Below are positions 1 to 7,710 of a stretch of DNA of 50,093 nt, in pieces. The stretch's first letter is position 1; every line of letters starts with the position of its first letter. The notes below the pieces were generated by a model. That model worked only from the letters and a program-made list of their open reading frames with translations, was not told the origin of the DNA and searched no databases. Origin of the DNA: a bacterium (lineage in GTDB: Bacteria; SAR324; XYD2-FULL-50-16); the NCBI GenBank assembly GCA_018829445.1, contig JAHJTV010000091.1, positions 1-50,093 of the forward strand, read 5' to 3'. The translations under genes and the position numbers were made by a program.

Positions 1-191
1 CCGGGAATCCCATCTTTCAGTCGAACCGTTTTCCACAAGAACGACAGCAAGCTTTTGTAGGCACACTGGCACAATCCGGTCAGTAAAGAACGGTTGTGCT
101 TGAAATAGACCCTTAGCATAATCGGAATGCTGAACACATACCGCCGATGTGGAACCGGGTAGAACACATTCTCCTTTAGGTGATGCCAAAT
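1..191 (-). pseudogene. IS91-type transposase fragment
   Basis: One minus-strand frame stays open from the window edge to about position 190. It reads as the stretch that follows the zinc-binding domain in IS91-type transposases, with the recognisable run VPHRRYVFSIP and then a leucine/arginine-rich helix region. The N-terminal zinc-binding part is absent: the frame runs straight into a tRNA-Gly remnant at about 190-196, so the gene is broken there. Its C-terminal part would lie left of the window. The family call rests on recalled consensus only. It is either a decayed insertion or a rearrangement junction. Confidence 0.6.
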
Positions 192-195
192 ACTA

Positions 196-251
196 TTAGC
201 ATCAGCTTCCCAAGCTGAGGGCCGCGGGTTCGAATCCCGTCTTCCGCTCCA
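196..251 (+). tRNA. tRNA-Gly(CCC), 3' part only
   Basis: The anticodon arm (TCAGC, loop TTCCCAA, GCTGA) gives anticodon CCC for glycine. It is followed by a T arm (GCGGG, TTCGAAT, CCCGT), the acceptor strand CTTCCGC, discriminator T and an encoded CCA. The matching 5' acceptor strand (GCGGAAG) and a normal D arm are not found upstream, where transposase-derived sequence begins. The tRNA is therefore 5'-truncated and probably non-functional. tRNA genes are common insertion sites, so an element landing here is plausible; an assembly join is the alternative. Confidence 0.7.
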
Positions 252-253
252 TA

Positions 254-305
254 CTAAAAGCCTATATTTAAAGAGTTTACGGACTTTTTGAGTATAGGCT
301 TTTTG
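254..305 (+). terminator. Hairpin terminator after tRNA-Gly
   Basis: Inverted repeat AAAAGCCTATA (256-266) and TATAGGCTTTT (293-303), ending in a short T run. It starts 4 bases after the tRNA CCA and fits an intrinsic terminator of the original tRNA gene. The loop of about 26 bases is long for this class. Confidence 0.55.
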
Positions 306-600
306 CATTTCTGCAGCTGGTTATTTCATTTTATACCGTTCTTTAAACCATTCAAGAAGGAAAATTGAAGACTTCTAAAGAAACTCAGTTCTTGATTCAG
401 TAAAACCTCGCTTTTTTTTCAATTAACCTGAACCAAATTATTTATTAGCATAAAATACAGAACTTAAAAGGTTTATTTTTTGTTAGTCTGGTTTTGTTTG
501 GCTTGGTAAAAAGTTTTATACCATTTTTATACTGATTTTTGGGATTGGTGCGTCCAGAATGGGATAACTGGTGGGGTAAAAATAAAATTTGTGGGCTCGG
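306..600. other. AT-rich stretch, no gene seen
   Basis: Between the tRNA terminator and the DUF2958 remnant I see no credible reading frame, RNA gene or repeat. A short minus-strand frame at 516-719 overlaps the DUF2958 remnant and resembles nothing known. Confidence 0.5.
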
Positions 601-652
601 TCTAAAATGAAGAAACTATCTGCTCCACTCACAGGAGCATGAAGAAGATCCA

Positions 653-877
653 TTGGTGATTGCCAAGTTGTTTGATCCATGTGATTCAGCGTCATGGCTT
701 TTGACTGGATATGACACAACTGAGCAGGTTGCGTTTTGTTGGGTGACGGGACTACATGAAGAAGAGTTTGGATACGTTTCTCTAGAGGAGCTGGAGAATA
801 TTGAGAGGCCCTATGGTTTGACGATAGAAAGAGATCTCTACTTTGTGCAGAAGAGGTTGAGTGAGGTGAAGAAGTGA
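653..877 (+). pseudogene. DUF2958 protein, N-terminus lost
   Basis: The 74 codons match the DUF2958 family pattern: VIAKLFDP, then FCWVTGL, GYVSLEELE, and GLTIERDLYF close to the C-terminus. DUF2958 proteins are small proteins of unknown function, often carried on mobile elements, and normally begin with about 20 more residues. Those residues are not in frame here. A short start, MKKLSAPL, sits in another frame at 607 and stops, and the matching frame has a TGA at 605-607. A frameshift or small deletion near 610-640 is therefore likely. Translation could in principle begin at TTG 653. Probably a decayed gene next to other mobile debris. Confidence 0.55.
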
Positions 878-901
878 ATGTGTTGCTTAATTCACATCAG
901 A

Positions 902-2431
902 TCATTCTGCAAACTTTTCACAAATTCCCATTATAGTGTTTTCATCAATTCTTACACCTTTAAGTTCCGCTTTAAATATATATCCATCTTTGTGTTTCAA
1001 ATGAATAACTCCCTCACCCTTGCCGGTTGCCTGAATATCCAAAAAAGGTTTGATATCCTGCTTCCTGATTTCTTCATCTGGAGAGGAGATTTCCGGGATT
1101 GTTAATTGAAGCAGTTCTTCCCTGCTATATCCAGTCATTTTACACGCAATATCATTTACGTCCTTATATCTTGCTTTATGATCCACTAAAAAAATTCCAT
1201 AAGGTGCGTTTTCAAACAAAGCTCGATACTTTTTCTCGTTCTCTTTTAGAAAAACTTCTGTTCTGTGTTGTTGTGTTCTGTCTTCCCCGGAACTGAAAAG
1301 GCCGATGATTTCCCCCTGTTTGTTACGCAGAATTGAATTGTGCCAGGCTATATAACGCTGGCTTCCATCCTTCCTTGATATTGGATTCTCATAATATTCT
1401 ACAGGTTCGATATTACCTTCCACGATTTCGTAAAAAACTTTCTTCACTTCATCGATACCTTCTGATGGTAAAAATTTATCAAACCAATTGTAACCGATTA
1501 TTTCGTCTTCAGGATAACCAAGTATTTCGCATCCTTTTGGATTGATTAAAGTTACATTGCCAGTTAAATCCAATGCAATCAGCAATACGCCTGCAACATT
1601 TAGGTAATGGTTTGTTAATTCTTTTTCATAGAGAAGCTGCTCCTCTGCTCTTTTTCGATCATCAATATTTACATTTGTACCCACCATGCGAGAGGGATTT
1701 CCATTTTCGTCAAGCTCAACGATATTCCCTCTTGAGAGTATCCAGATCCACTTTCCAGATTTACCTTTGAGTCGAATCTCAATACTATTGTCAGAAATTT
1801 TACCTGACAGGTAGTTCGTCAGGTTTATCTCCGTTCGTACAGCGTCTTCCGGATGTAATAGGGTTTGATATGTTTCAAAAGTATGGGGTAGTTCATTGGC
1901 GTCATATCCCAGCATGGAAAAATAACCTGGACTAAAATAGATTTCATTGGTTTTGATATTCCAATCAAACAAACCGTCGCTGGTTGCGTCCATTGCCAGG
2001 CTGAATCTCTCTTCGCTTTTTCTCAAGGCCAGCTCCGCCTTCCTCCTCTCCGCATCAATCTTCGCCACATACAAAGCCATCTCCAATGTCACCTTGAGAT
2101 CCCTCTCTTGAATCGGTTTCAGCACATATCCGAACGGCATGGTAATCTTGGCGCGTTCGATTCGTTCTTCATCCAGATAGGCAGTTGAGAAGACAACTGG
2201 GATACTGAACTTATTCCGGATTATTTCAGCCGTTTCAATACCGTCTTTGTCTCCCTGAATACGGATATCCATCAGGATCAGATCCGCTTTGTCTCCTTTT
2301 GATTTTTGTATTGCTTCATCACCTGAATTTACGACAGACGTGACTTCATATCCGAGATTCTGGAGACTGTTTTCGATCTCCATGGCGATGATGACTTCGT
2401 CTTCAACAACAATAATTCTAGCTTTACTCAT
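902..2431 (-). CDS. Receiver-PAS-PAS-PAS regulator without kinase or DNA-binding output
   Basis: The 509-residue protein opens with a CheY-like receiver domain (about 1-125): acidic pocket E10/D11, phospho-acceptor D55 in LILMDIRI and the switch Lys in VLKPI. Three PAS domains follow (about 140-260, 270-390 and 395-509). No HisKA/HATPase, GGDEF or helix-turn-helix region is visible, so its output must be protein-protein or through ligand binding to the PAS domains. The start overlaps the kinase stop as TAATG, which implies translational coupling. It is most likely the cognate phosphorylation target of the upstream HisKA_2 kinase. What it acts on cannot be read from the sequence. Confidence 0.85.
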   Translation of the reverse strand: MSKARIIVVEDEVIIAMEIENSLQNLGYEVTSVVNSGDEAIQKSKGDKADLILMDIRIQGDKDGIETAEIIRNKFSIPVVFSTAYLDEERIERAKITMPFGYVLKPIQERDLKVTLEMALYVAKIDAERRKAELALRKSEERFSLAMDATSDGLFDWNIKTNEIYFSPGYFSMLGYDANELPHTFETYQTLLHPEDAVRTEINLTNYLSGKISDNSIEIRLKGKSGKWIWILSRGNIVELDENGNPSRMVGTNVNIDDRKRAEEQLLYEKELTNHYLNVAGVLLIALDLTGNVTLINPKGCEILGYPEDEIIGYNWFDKFLPSEGIDEVKKVFYEIVEGNIEPVEYYENPISRKDGSQRYIAWHNSILRNKQGEIIGLFSSGEDRTQQHRTEVFLKENEKKYRALFENAPYGIFLVDHKARYKDVNDIACKMTGYSREELLQLTIPEISSPDEEIRKQDIKPFLDIQATGKGEGVIHLKHKDGYIFKAELKGVRIDENTIMGICEKFAE

Positions 2432-4230
2432 TACTTGTAATTTGATTCGAGGTTAAATTTGATAGTGAATTTGGTGCCTTTTGTGCCATCGAGGATTATT
2501 GATCCACCGAGCTGGTTTTCCACTAGATTCTGAACTAGCTTTAATCCTAGAGAATCAGTTTTCTTCCAGTCAAATCCATCAGGCATTCCTATTCCATCAT
2601 CATAAATACTGAGTTCATAGTTTTCACCTTCTAAGATATTTGATCTTATGTTGATTGAACCATTCCGATCATCAGGAAACGCGTATTTAAGAGAATTTGA
2701 GATTAATTCGTTCAACACCAATCCTAAAGGATTGGCAATATCAAAGCCGAGCTTTCTGTCCTCGCAATCAAAACTGAATACAACCTTAGCTGGACTTATT
2801 GAGTATGTTTGCAACAGCATTTGGGTCAGTTTTTGAAGATACTCCTTAAAACCTATCTCCGTTAGTTTTTCAGATTGATGCAGGCTATCATGAATTGCTG
2901 CCATTGCGTGTACACGACTAATGTTTTCTTTTAGAATTGCATCAACATGCGTCTTTTTTCTATTTAACTGCAGTTTAAGCAGACTAGCGATGATCTGCAT
3001 GTTGTTCTTTACACGGTGGTGGATCTCATGAAGAAGCGTTTCTTTTTCTACTAAGGAGGCTTTGATTTGTTCTTCAGCAAGCTTAAAACTAGTTATATCC
3101 TGAGTAAATCCAATTGCTTTGAGAGGCTTTCCATCAAGATCAAACTCAATATCGGCTTTTTCTCTAACCCACTTAACTTTATCATTGATAATAATCCTGT
3201 GTTCAATGTCATACGGTACCTTGTTAAGCCCCGCTCTCCATTTCTCATTAAAATAATCTCTATCATCTGGATGAACTCGATCCAGAAACGACTCGTAATT
3301 CATTTCAGTTCCATACGGGACACCAAAAATTTTGTAATTTTCTTCTGTCCAGATGAGGATATTGTGCAGAATATCGAGTTCCCATGTACCAATAGCGCCG
3401 ATTTCCTGAGCTTTTGACAGGTAATATTGATTCTTCAGTAAATCATTTTCCACTTGTTTACGCGCATCAACTTCTCTATGCAGATCGAGGATTTTTTTAT
3501 TAATTGCTACCGCCATCCTATTAAAAGCACGTGTTAGCTGCCCAATTTCACTGGAATCAATTACTTCTATTTCTGATGAGAAATCACCATTTGCTATAGT
3601 GCTGCTTCTCATCACCAATTTGGTAATGGGCCTGGTAATTCGAGTAACCGCAAACCAAATAGCTAAAATTGTGAACATAGTTATTCCAATCATAATTGAG
3701 ACCAGGGTATTGATAAAACTGCGTACGTTTGCACTTTTGGATTCTATCGGAATCGTGTAAATCACTGTCCAGTCCCAAGCGGAAAAATGCCTATAAATAT
3801 ACCATCTATTTTCAAACTCGAAACTTCCTGACTTTTCTAAATCAATTTGCAGTATACTCTTAATTTCAGCGGGTTTGGCTAAACGGGGAGCGTTGGCAGA
3901 AAATTGAGGACGCATCACCATATTGCCATCATGGTCTATGATAAACGGAAAGATAATTTGGTCTTTCTGATGGTAATATGACTTTCTCAGTGTTTTTATC
4001 GCGGATTTTTTAAAACCATCAATGTACGCCTCCACCTGACCGGTCGTGTGTAAGCGGTCATCATAAACCTGGAGTATGCCTATAATGGTCTCTATTCTCT
4101 CACTATATAAGATATCCTGGTTCTCATTGACGATCAGCGTCAGTTGGTTGTTTGCAACTACTAAAATAAGAATAGTTCCGATTACAAGAGAAGCGATGAT
4201 CAAAGATAGTAACTTAGTTTTTATTGACAT
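2431..4230 (-). CDS. Cache-HAMP-PAS sensor histidine kinase, HisKA_2 type
   Basis: This 599-residue inner-membrane kinase has TM1 (about 7-27), a periplasmic Cache-like domain (about 30-170), TM2 (about 172-195), HAMP (about 196-248), PAS (about 270-385), a HisKA_2 dimerisation domain with the signature HEIHHRVKNN at 401-410, and a HATPase_c domain with N507 in LNELISNS and the G-box DDGIGMP. HisKA_2 kinases usually signal to atypical or stand-alone receivers, which fits the receiver-PAS protein coupled just downstream. A substrate-binding protein is encoded 63 bp upstream in the same direction. It may deliver the stimulus to the Cache domain, although the Cache domain could also bind a ligand directly. 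Confidence 0.9.
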   Translation of the reverse strand: MSIKTKLLSLIIASLVIGTILILVVANNQLTLIVNENQDILYSERIETIIGILQVYDDRLHTTGQVEAYIDGFKKSAIKTLRKSYYHQKDQIIFPFIIDHDGNMVMRPQFSANAPRLAKPAEIKSILQIDLEKSGSFEFENRWYIYRHFSAWDWTVIYTIPIESKSANVRSFINTLVSIMIGITMFTILAIWFAVTRITRPITKLVMRSSTIANGDFSSEIEVIDSSEIGQLTRAFNRMAVAINKKILDLHREVDARKQVENDLLKNQYYLSKAQEIGAIGTWELDILHNILIWTEENYKIFGVPYGTEMNYESFLDRVHPDDRDYFNEKWRAGLNKVPYDIEHRIIINDKVKWVREKADIEFDLDGKPLKAIGFTQDITSFKLAEEQIKASLVEKETLLHEIHHRVKNNMQIIASLLKLQLNRKKTHVDAILKENISRVHAMAAIHDSLHQSEKLTEIGFKEYLQKLTQMLLQTYSISPAKVVFSFDCEDRKLGFDIANPLGLVLNELISNSLKYAFPDDRNGSINIRSNILEGENYELSIYDDGIGMPDGFDWKKTDSLGLKLVQNLVENQLGGSIILDGTKGTKFTIKFNLESNYK

Positions 4231-4293
4231 AGGCCTTAAACAACCCTGTTATTATGCCTGACAGTTGTAGCGTTATGCGGTTTCTGGAATGTG

Positions 4294-5301
4294 CTAATTT
4301 GCTGGTATCAATTGAGCATTATCGATCAAATCCATCGGGAAGATTATACCCAGTTTTTTTGCGAGTTTCATATTCAGATAAATTATCGCCTTTTTATTCC
4401 TGACAATAGGGATATCCATTGGAGATTTTCCATCCAGTATTTCAAGTGCTGCCTGGGCAGCATACTCACCTTGCTCTTTAGGGATGCCCCCCACAGTTAT
4501 CAGTGAATTATTTTTATAATGAGCGTCCCAACATCCTGTTGGAATGGTTGTATGGTCCAGCATAAATTTTTCAACATCTTTTTTGGGTTCATCATTTATC
4601 TTTACCGCATCAATATCACCTACCAGTATCATATCGACTTCAGTATGAAGTTGCACAAATTTGATTTTCCATTCAGCAATATTATCAACAAAATAAGTTT
4701 TTATTTTCACACCTAAAAGTTCTTCAAAAAATTTTGCTTCAGTTCTGTTGGTCATCGTATCTCCTCTAATTGATCCAATTTTATTTCCTTTGGCATAAGG
4801 AGACAGATATTTAATCAATTGATCCGCCAGTTGTACTTCAATCATTCCGGTAACATTTGTTGTCGGGAATCCATACTTTGAAGCATCCCAGTTAACACCA
4901 CAAAAAACAAAAGGCAGATCACTGCCTATAAAATATGGAACAATTAGATATTTAGAGGCGTTGTCATCTGAGGCGATAACGATGTCAGGCTTCCATGACT
5001 CAATCAGCTCTTTTACGCCTAAAGCAGCCTTCTTGATTTTAACTGTGTCTGACGATGTCATCCCCATGGTATCCATACTTACAGGCCTGAATTGTACATT
5101 TTTTCTTGATTTTAATACAGATTCAATACCCGCCTTGATTTCAGAGCTCCAGGCATACTGAAAGCTGTATGAAGCAACGTATAAGACCTTCTGTGAAGAT
5201 GTGTTGTCTCCAAAAGCCAGGTCGTTCACTCCAACTATCAGTAAAAAAATCAAAAGAATTGTCATTTTTTTCGAAAATATGCTTCTTCTGTTCTTTTTCA
5301 C
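4294..5301 (-). CDS. Periplasmic ABC_sub_bind-type substrate-binding protein
   Basis: The 335-residue protein starts at GTG with a basic n-region and a hydrophobic core (about 12-31) ending near FGD, a typical Sec signal peptide. The mature part resembles the ABC_sub_bind family (PF04392), with strands VLYVASY, DIVIASDD, LPFVFCGV, ILVGDID and YAAQAALEILDGKSP. Members bind small molecules for ABC uptake or work as extracytoplasmic sensors. No permease or ATPase gene is adjacent. Two signalling genes follow instead, so a sensing role is more likely than transport. The ligand is unknown. An alternative start is the ATG thirteen codons further in, but it would remove the basic n-region. Confidence 0.8.
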   Translation of the reverse strand: MKKNRRSIFSKKMTILLIFLLIVGVNDLAFGDNTSSQKVLYVASYSFQYAWSSEIKAGIESVLKSRKNVQFRPVSMDTMGMTSSDTVKIKKAALGVKELIESWKPDIVIASDDNASKYLIVPYFIGSDLPFVFCGVNWDASKYGFPTTNVTGMIEVQLADQLIKYLSPYAKGNKIGSIRGDTMTNRTEAKFFEELLGVKIKTYFVDNIAEWKIKFVQLHTEVDMILVGDIDAVKINDEPKKDVEKFMLDHTTIPTGCWDAHYKNNSLITVGGIPKEQGEYAAQAALEILDGKSPMDIPIVRNKKAIIYLNMKLAKKLGIIFPMDLIDNAQLIPAN

Positions 5302-5618
5302 TTTTCAGTTCTCTGTTGAATCAAGAATTAATAACGTTCTAAAGAAGTAGGAGAGCCTTTTTCAAATGCAACCAGTTTGTATCATTGACTTAGAAACTGA
5401 ATTTCTGCTTATTAACCCAATTGTTTCAGCCTCTTTATATATCATTATTGGATAGTATGCCAATAAAATTATAATTTATCAGCCCAAATCCCAACCCGGT
5501 TTAGCCCATTCGGTAGTTATATAAAACTCACTACCTGTAACTTCCGGGACAAACGAATCTTTAATCAAAACCATTAAAAAACAACGGATTAAATATGATT
5601 TGAAATCGTTACAGCGAG
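5302..5618. other. Non-coding stretch upstream of the substrate-binding protein gene
   Basis: No credible gene. It should contain the promoter of the minus-strand signalling operon, but no convincing -35/-10 pair could be picked. It ends at the tandem REP-like repeats. Confidence 0.4.
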
Positions 5619-5700
5619 TAAAGGGGTCAAGTCTTCTTTTGACTTACCTTTTTGATTTGTAAAGGGGTCAAGTCTTCTTTTGACTTACCTTTTTGATTTG
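5619..5700. repeat. Two tandem 41-bp REP-like repeats
   Basis: Two identical 41-bp units (5619-5659 and 5660-5700). Each carries GGGGTCAAGTCTTC followed by TTTTGACTTACC, so GTCAA and TTGAC can pair around an 8-base loop. Such units typically accompany REP-associated tyrosine transposases. Here the second copy holds the transposase's own stop codon (minus-strand TGA at 5668-5670), so the tail of the transposase is written inside the repeat. Confidence 0.8.
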
Positions 5701-6478
5701 ATTTTCCAGAAACCGGACTGTTGCCGCAAGGGCAGAATCCTCCTGGAGCAGGTTGTTGATCCGTTCAATCGCCGTTGATACTCCGCTTTAACTGTTGAAA
5801 TTGAAAAGTTCTGCAATCTCTCCCTGTTTACACATCGATTTTCTGTGAATCAAATGGACGGCCAAGTCACGAGGCGTGTTAGCAACTCCGCGTTTCTGTT
5901 GCAAGATCTCTTTTTGTGCCAATCCAAAATGGTGACAAACCAGTGATACAATCCGTTTTGATTCGAGGGCTAAGTCTTTTACTGCAGGTTTTTCCGTATG
6001 CACCATCGAATGAAAGAACTGGTTTCTGACCTGATCGACGAACTCTTTGCTTCCCAAGTATCGAAGGCAGGTTTTTCTTATTAAGGAATTGCTCTATTTC
6101 TTCTTCTGCGCTTCGTGACACCAACTCTTCCTTTTTATACATCCCCTTCGATTTTTTTAGTTGAAACCGCCCTGTCAGCAGGTCCCGGTTCAACCATTGA
6201 TACTGCGGAAGGTCAGACAGGTATTCAGTATAACAGCTCCAGGGATACTCTTCCGGTATTTTTACTGATCCGGCTTTGACTGGATTTAAACAGATGTAAC
6301 GCAATAATTGAATCAGATAGTTGTCATCGCCAATCAGAATCGATTTTAATCTGCCCCGAAACAAAGGACCATCCAAACGGTGGCGTCTGTTAAAACGCTG
6401 AGTATAGACACCATTGATATGTCGCATGCATCGGGAAAGATTAGCTTCAGGGGTTTGAATCAGCAGATGATAGCGATT
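5668..6478 (-). pseudogene. REP-associated tyrosine transposase (RAYT), degraded
   Basis: Minus-strand similarity to the Y1/TnpA_REP family is clear: YHLLIQTPEANLSR, MRHINGVYTQRFNRR, GPLFRGRLKSIL and YICLNPVKAG. It continues to a C-terminal helix-turn-helix region (DLAVHLIHR, then GEIAELF). Four defects are visible. The N-terminal third is missing, cut near 6478. The HUH-type motif reads NRYHLL where NHYHLL is expected. One extra A near 6052-6058 shifts the frame after PSILG. An in-frame TAA at 5788-5790 comes before the remaining GVSTAIERIN...QIKKVSQKKT tail, which ends inside the repeats. The family moves REP hairpins through single-stranded DNA. This copy cannot be active. Confidence 0.85.
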
Positions 6479-6485
6479 TTTAATA

Positions 6486-7456
6486 TAAACCAGGTGATGG
6501 GAGCCATAAAGGCCGGCGATCTCTCACAAAATGTAACGGCAAACCTTTCAGGCGATTTCAATACACTGAAAGAAAGTATTAATGGCTCTATCGATATGCT
6601 GAGCAGAACAATTGTCCAGGTAGTAACAAACAGCAATCAGGTCAATATCGGTTCCCAGGAATTGGCCAGTTCTGCCCAGGCACTGGCCAGCGGGACCACG
6701 GAACAGGCCGCCAGCCTGGAGGAGATCTCTTCTTCAATGAACGAAGTTGATGCGAAGACAAAAGCAAATGATGAAAATACTTTTCAGGCCAAACAGCTGA
6801 TCACTAAAAGCCAGGAAGTTGTAGACGATGGTAATCAGCAAATGGGTACTCTACTCCAATCAATCAATGAGATAAAGGATACCAGTTATAATGTATCCAA
6901 AATCATTAAAGATATTGATGAGATTGCATTCCAAACCAATTTACTGGCTTTAAATGCTGCTGTTGAAGCAGCCAGGGCGGGTAAATATGGTAAAGGATTT
7001 GCTGTTGTTGCTGAGGAGGTCAGAAACCTTGCAGCCAGGAGCGCAGAAGCAGCTAAAAACACGGCTGATTTGATTAATAGTTCAGTCAGTGAAGTGGAAA
7101 AGGGTGTGGAAAAAGCCAATAAAACAGCAGAGGTATTAAGTGCTATCAGTGAAAGAACAAAAAAGGTAAATGATATTATTGAAGAAATTTCAACCTCTTC
7201 GGCTGAGCAGCGAAATGGGATACGGGAAATTAACGAGGGGTTGGCTCAAGTAAACCAGGTAATTCAGAACAATTCCTCAATTTCGGAAGAAACCGCCTCA
7301 GCCTCGGAAGAACTTGCACAGCAAGCTGTCAGTATGCAGAATCCAATGAGTGAATTCAAATTAAATAAGAATGATACTCAAATTGAAATGGATCCTGAAA
7401 TGGGAGAGCCTTCATTTATATCAACCCGGAAAATAAATCAACATCTCCTTCAATAA
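6486..7456 (+). pseudogene. Methyl-accepting chemotaxis protein, C-terminal part
   Basis: The frame encodes the end of a HAMP-like region (VMGAIKAGDLSQ) and then a full cytoplasmic signalling domain with the conserved hairpin tip EIAFQTNLLALNAAVEAARAG and GFAVVAEEVRNLA. These contact CheA and CheW. The sensory domain and both membrane segments are absent: upstream sequence switches at about 6478-6486 to the opposite-strand RAYT pseudogene. An ATG at 6497 could still give a soluble signalling fragment of about 319 residues. The usual C-terminal CheR/B tether is not evident. Best read as a receptor cut by rearrangement, with a small chance of residual expression. Confidence 0.8.
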
Positions 7457-7710
7457 TCCAATTCAACAGAACCATACCGGTTAAGTCTTTCGATTATAGC
7501 CGGAATGGTCCTAGTTTTAATAATCCAAAATGATCTTTCATATTTCAGTTATATCACCGACCGCCTCATAAATGGGAATCGGTTTCTCTTATAGTCATGA
7601 ATCCGGACTTATGGTAGACTGTTTCCGTTTCGTTAAATCCAAGGGCAGTAAATACTCAATCATTTCGAATCATTTCAGTGAAATAATACCCAGATACTCA
7701 AGGAAATCAG

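Noticed and set aside
5619..5700. CRISPR array
   Set aside because: Two directly abutting 41-bp units without spacers, and no cas genes.
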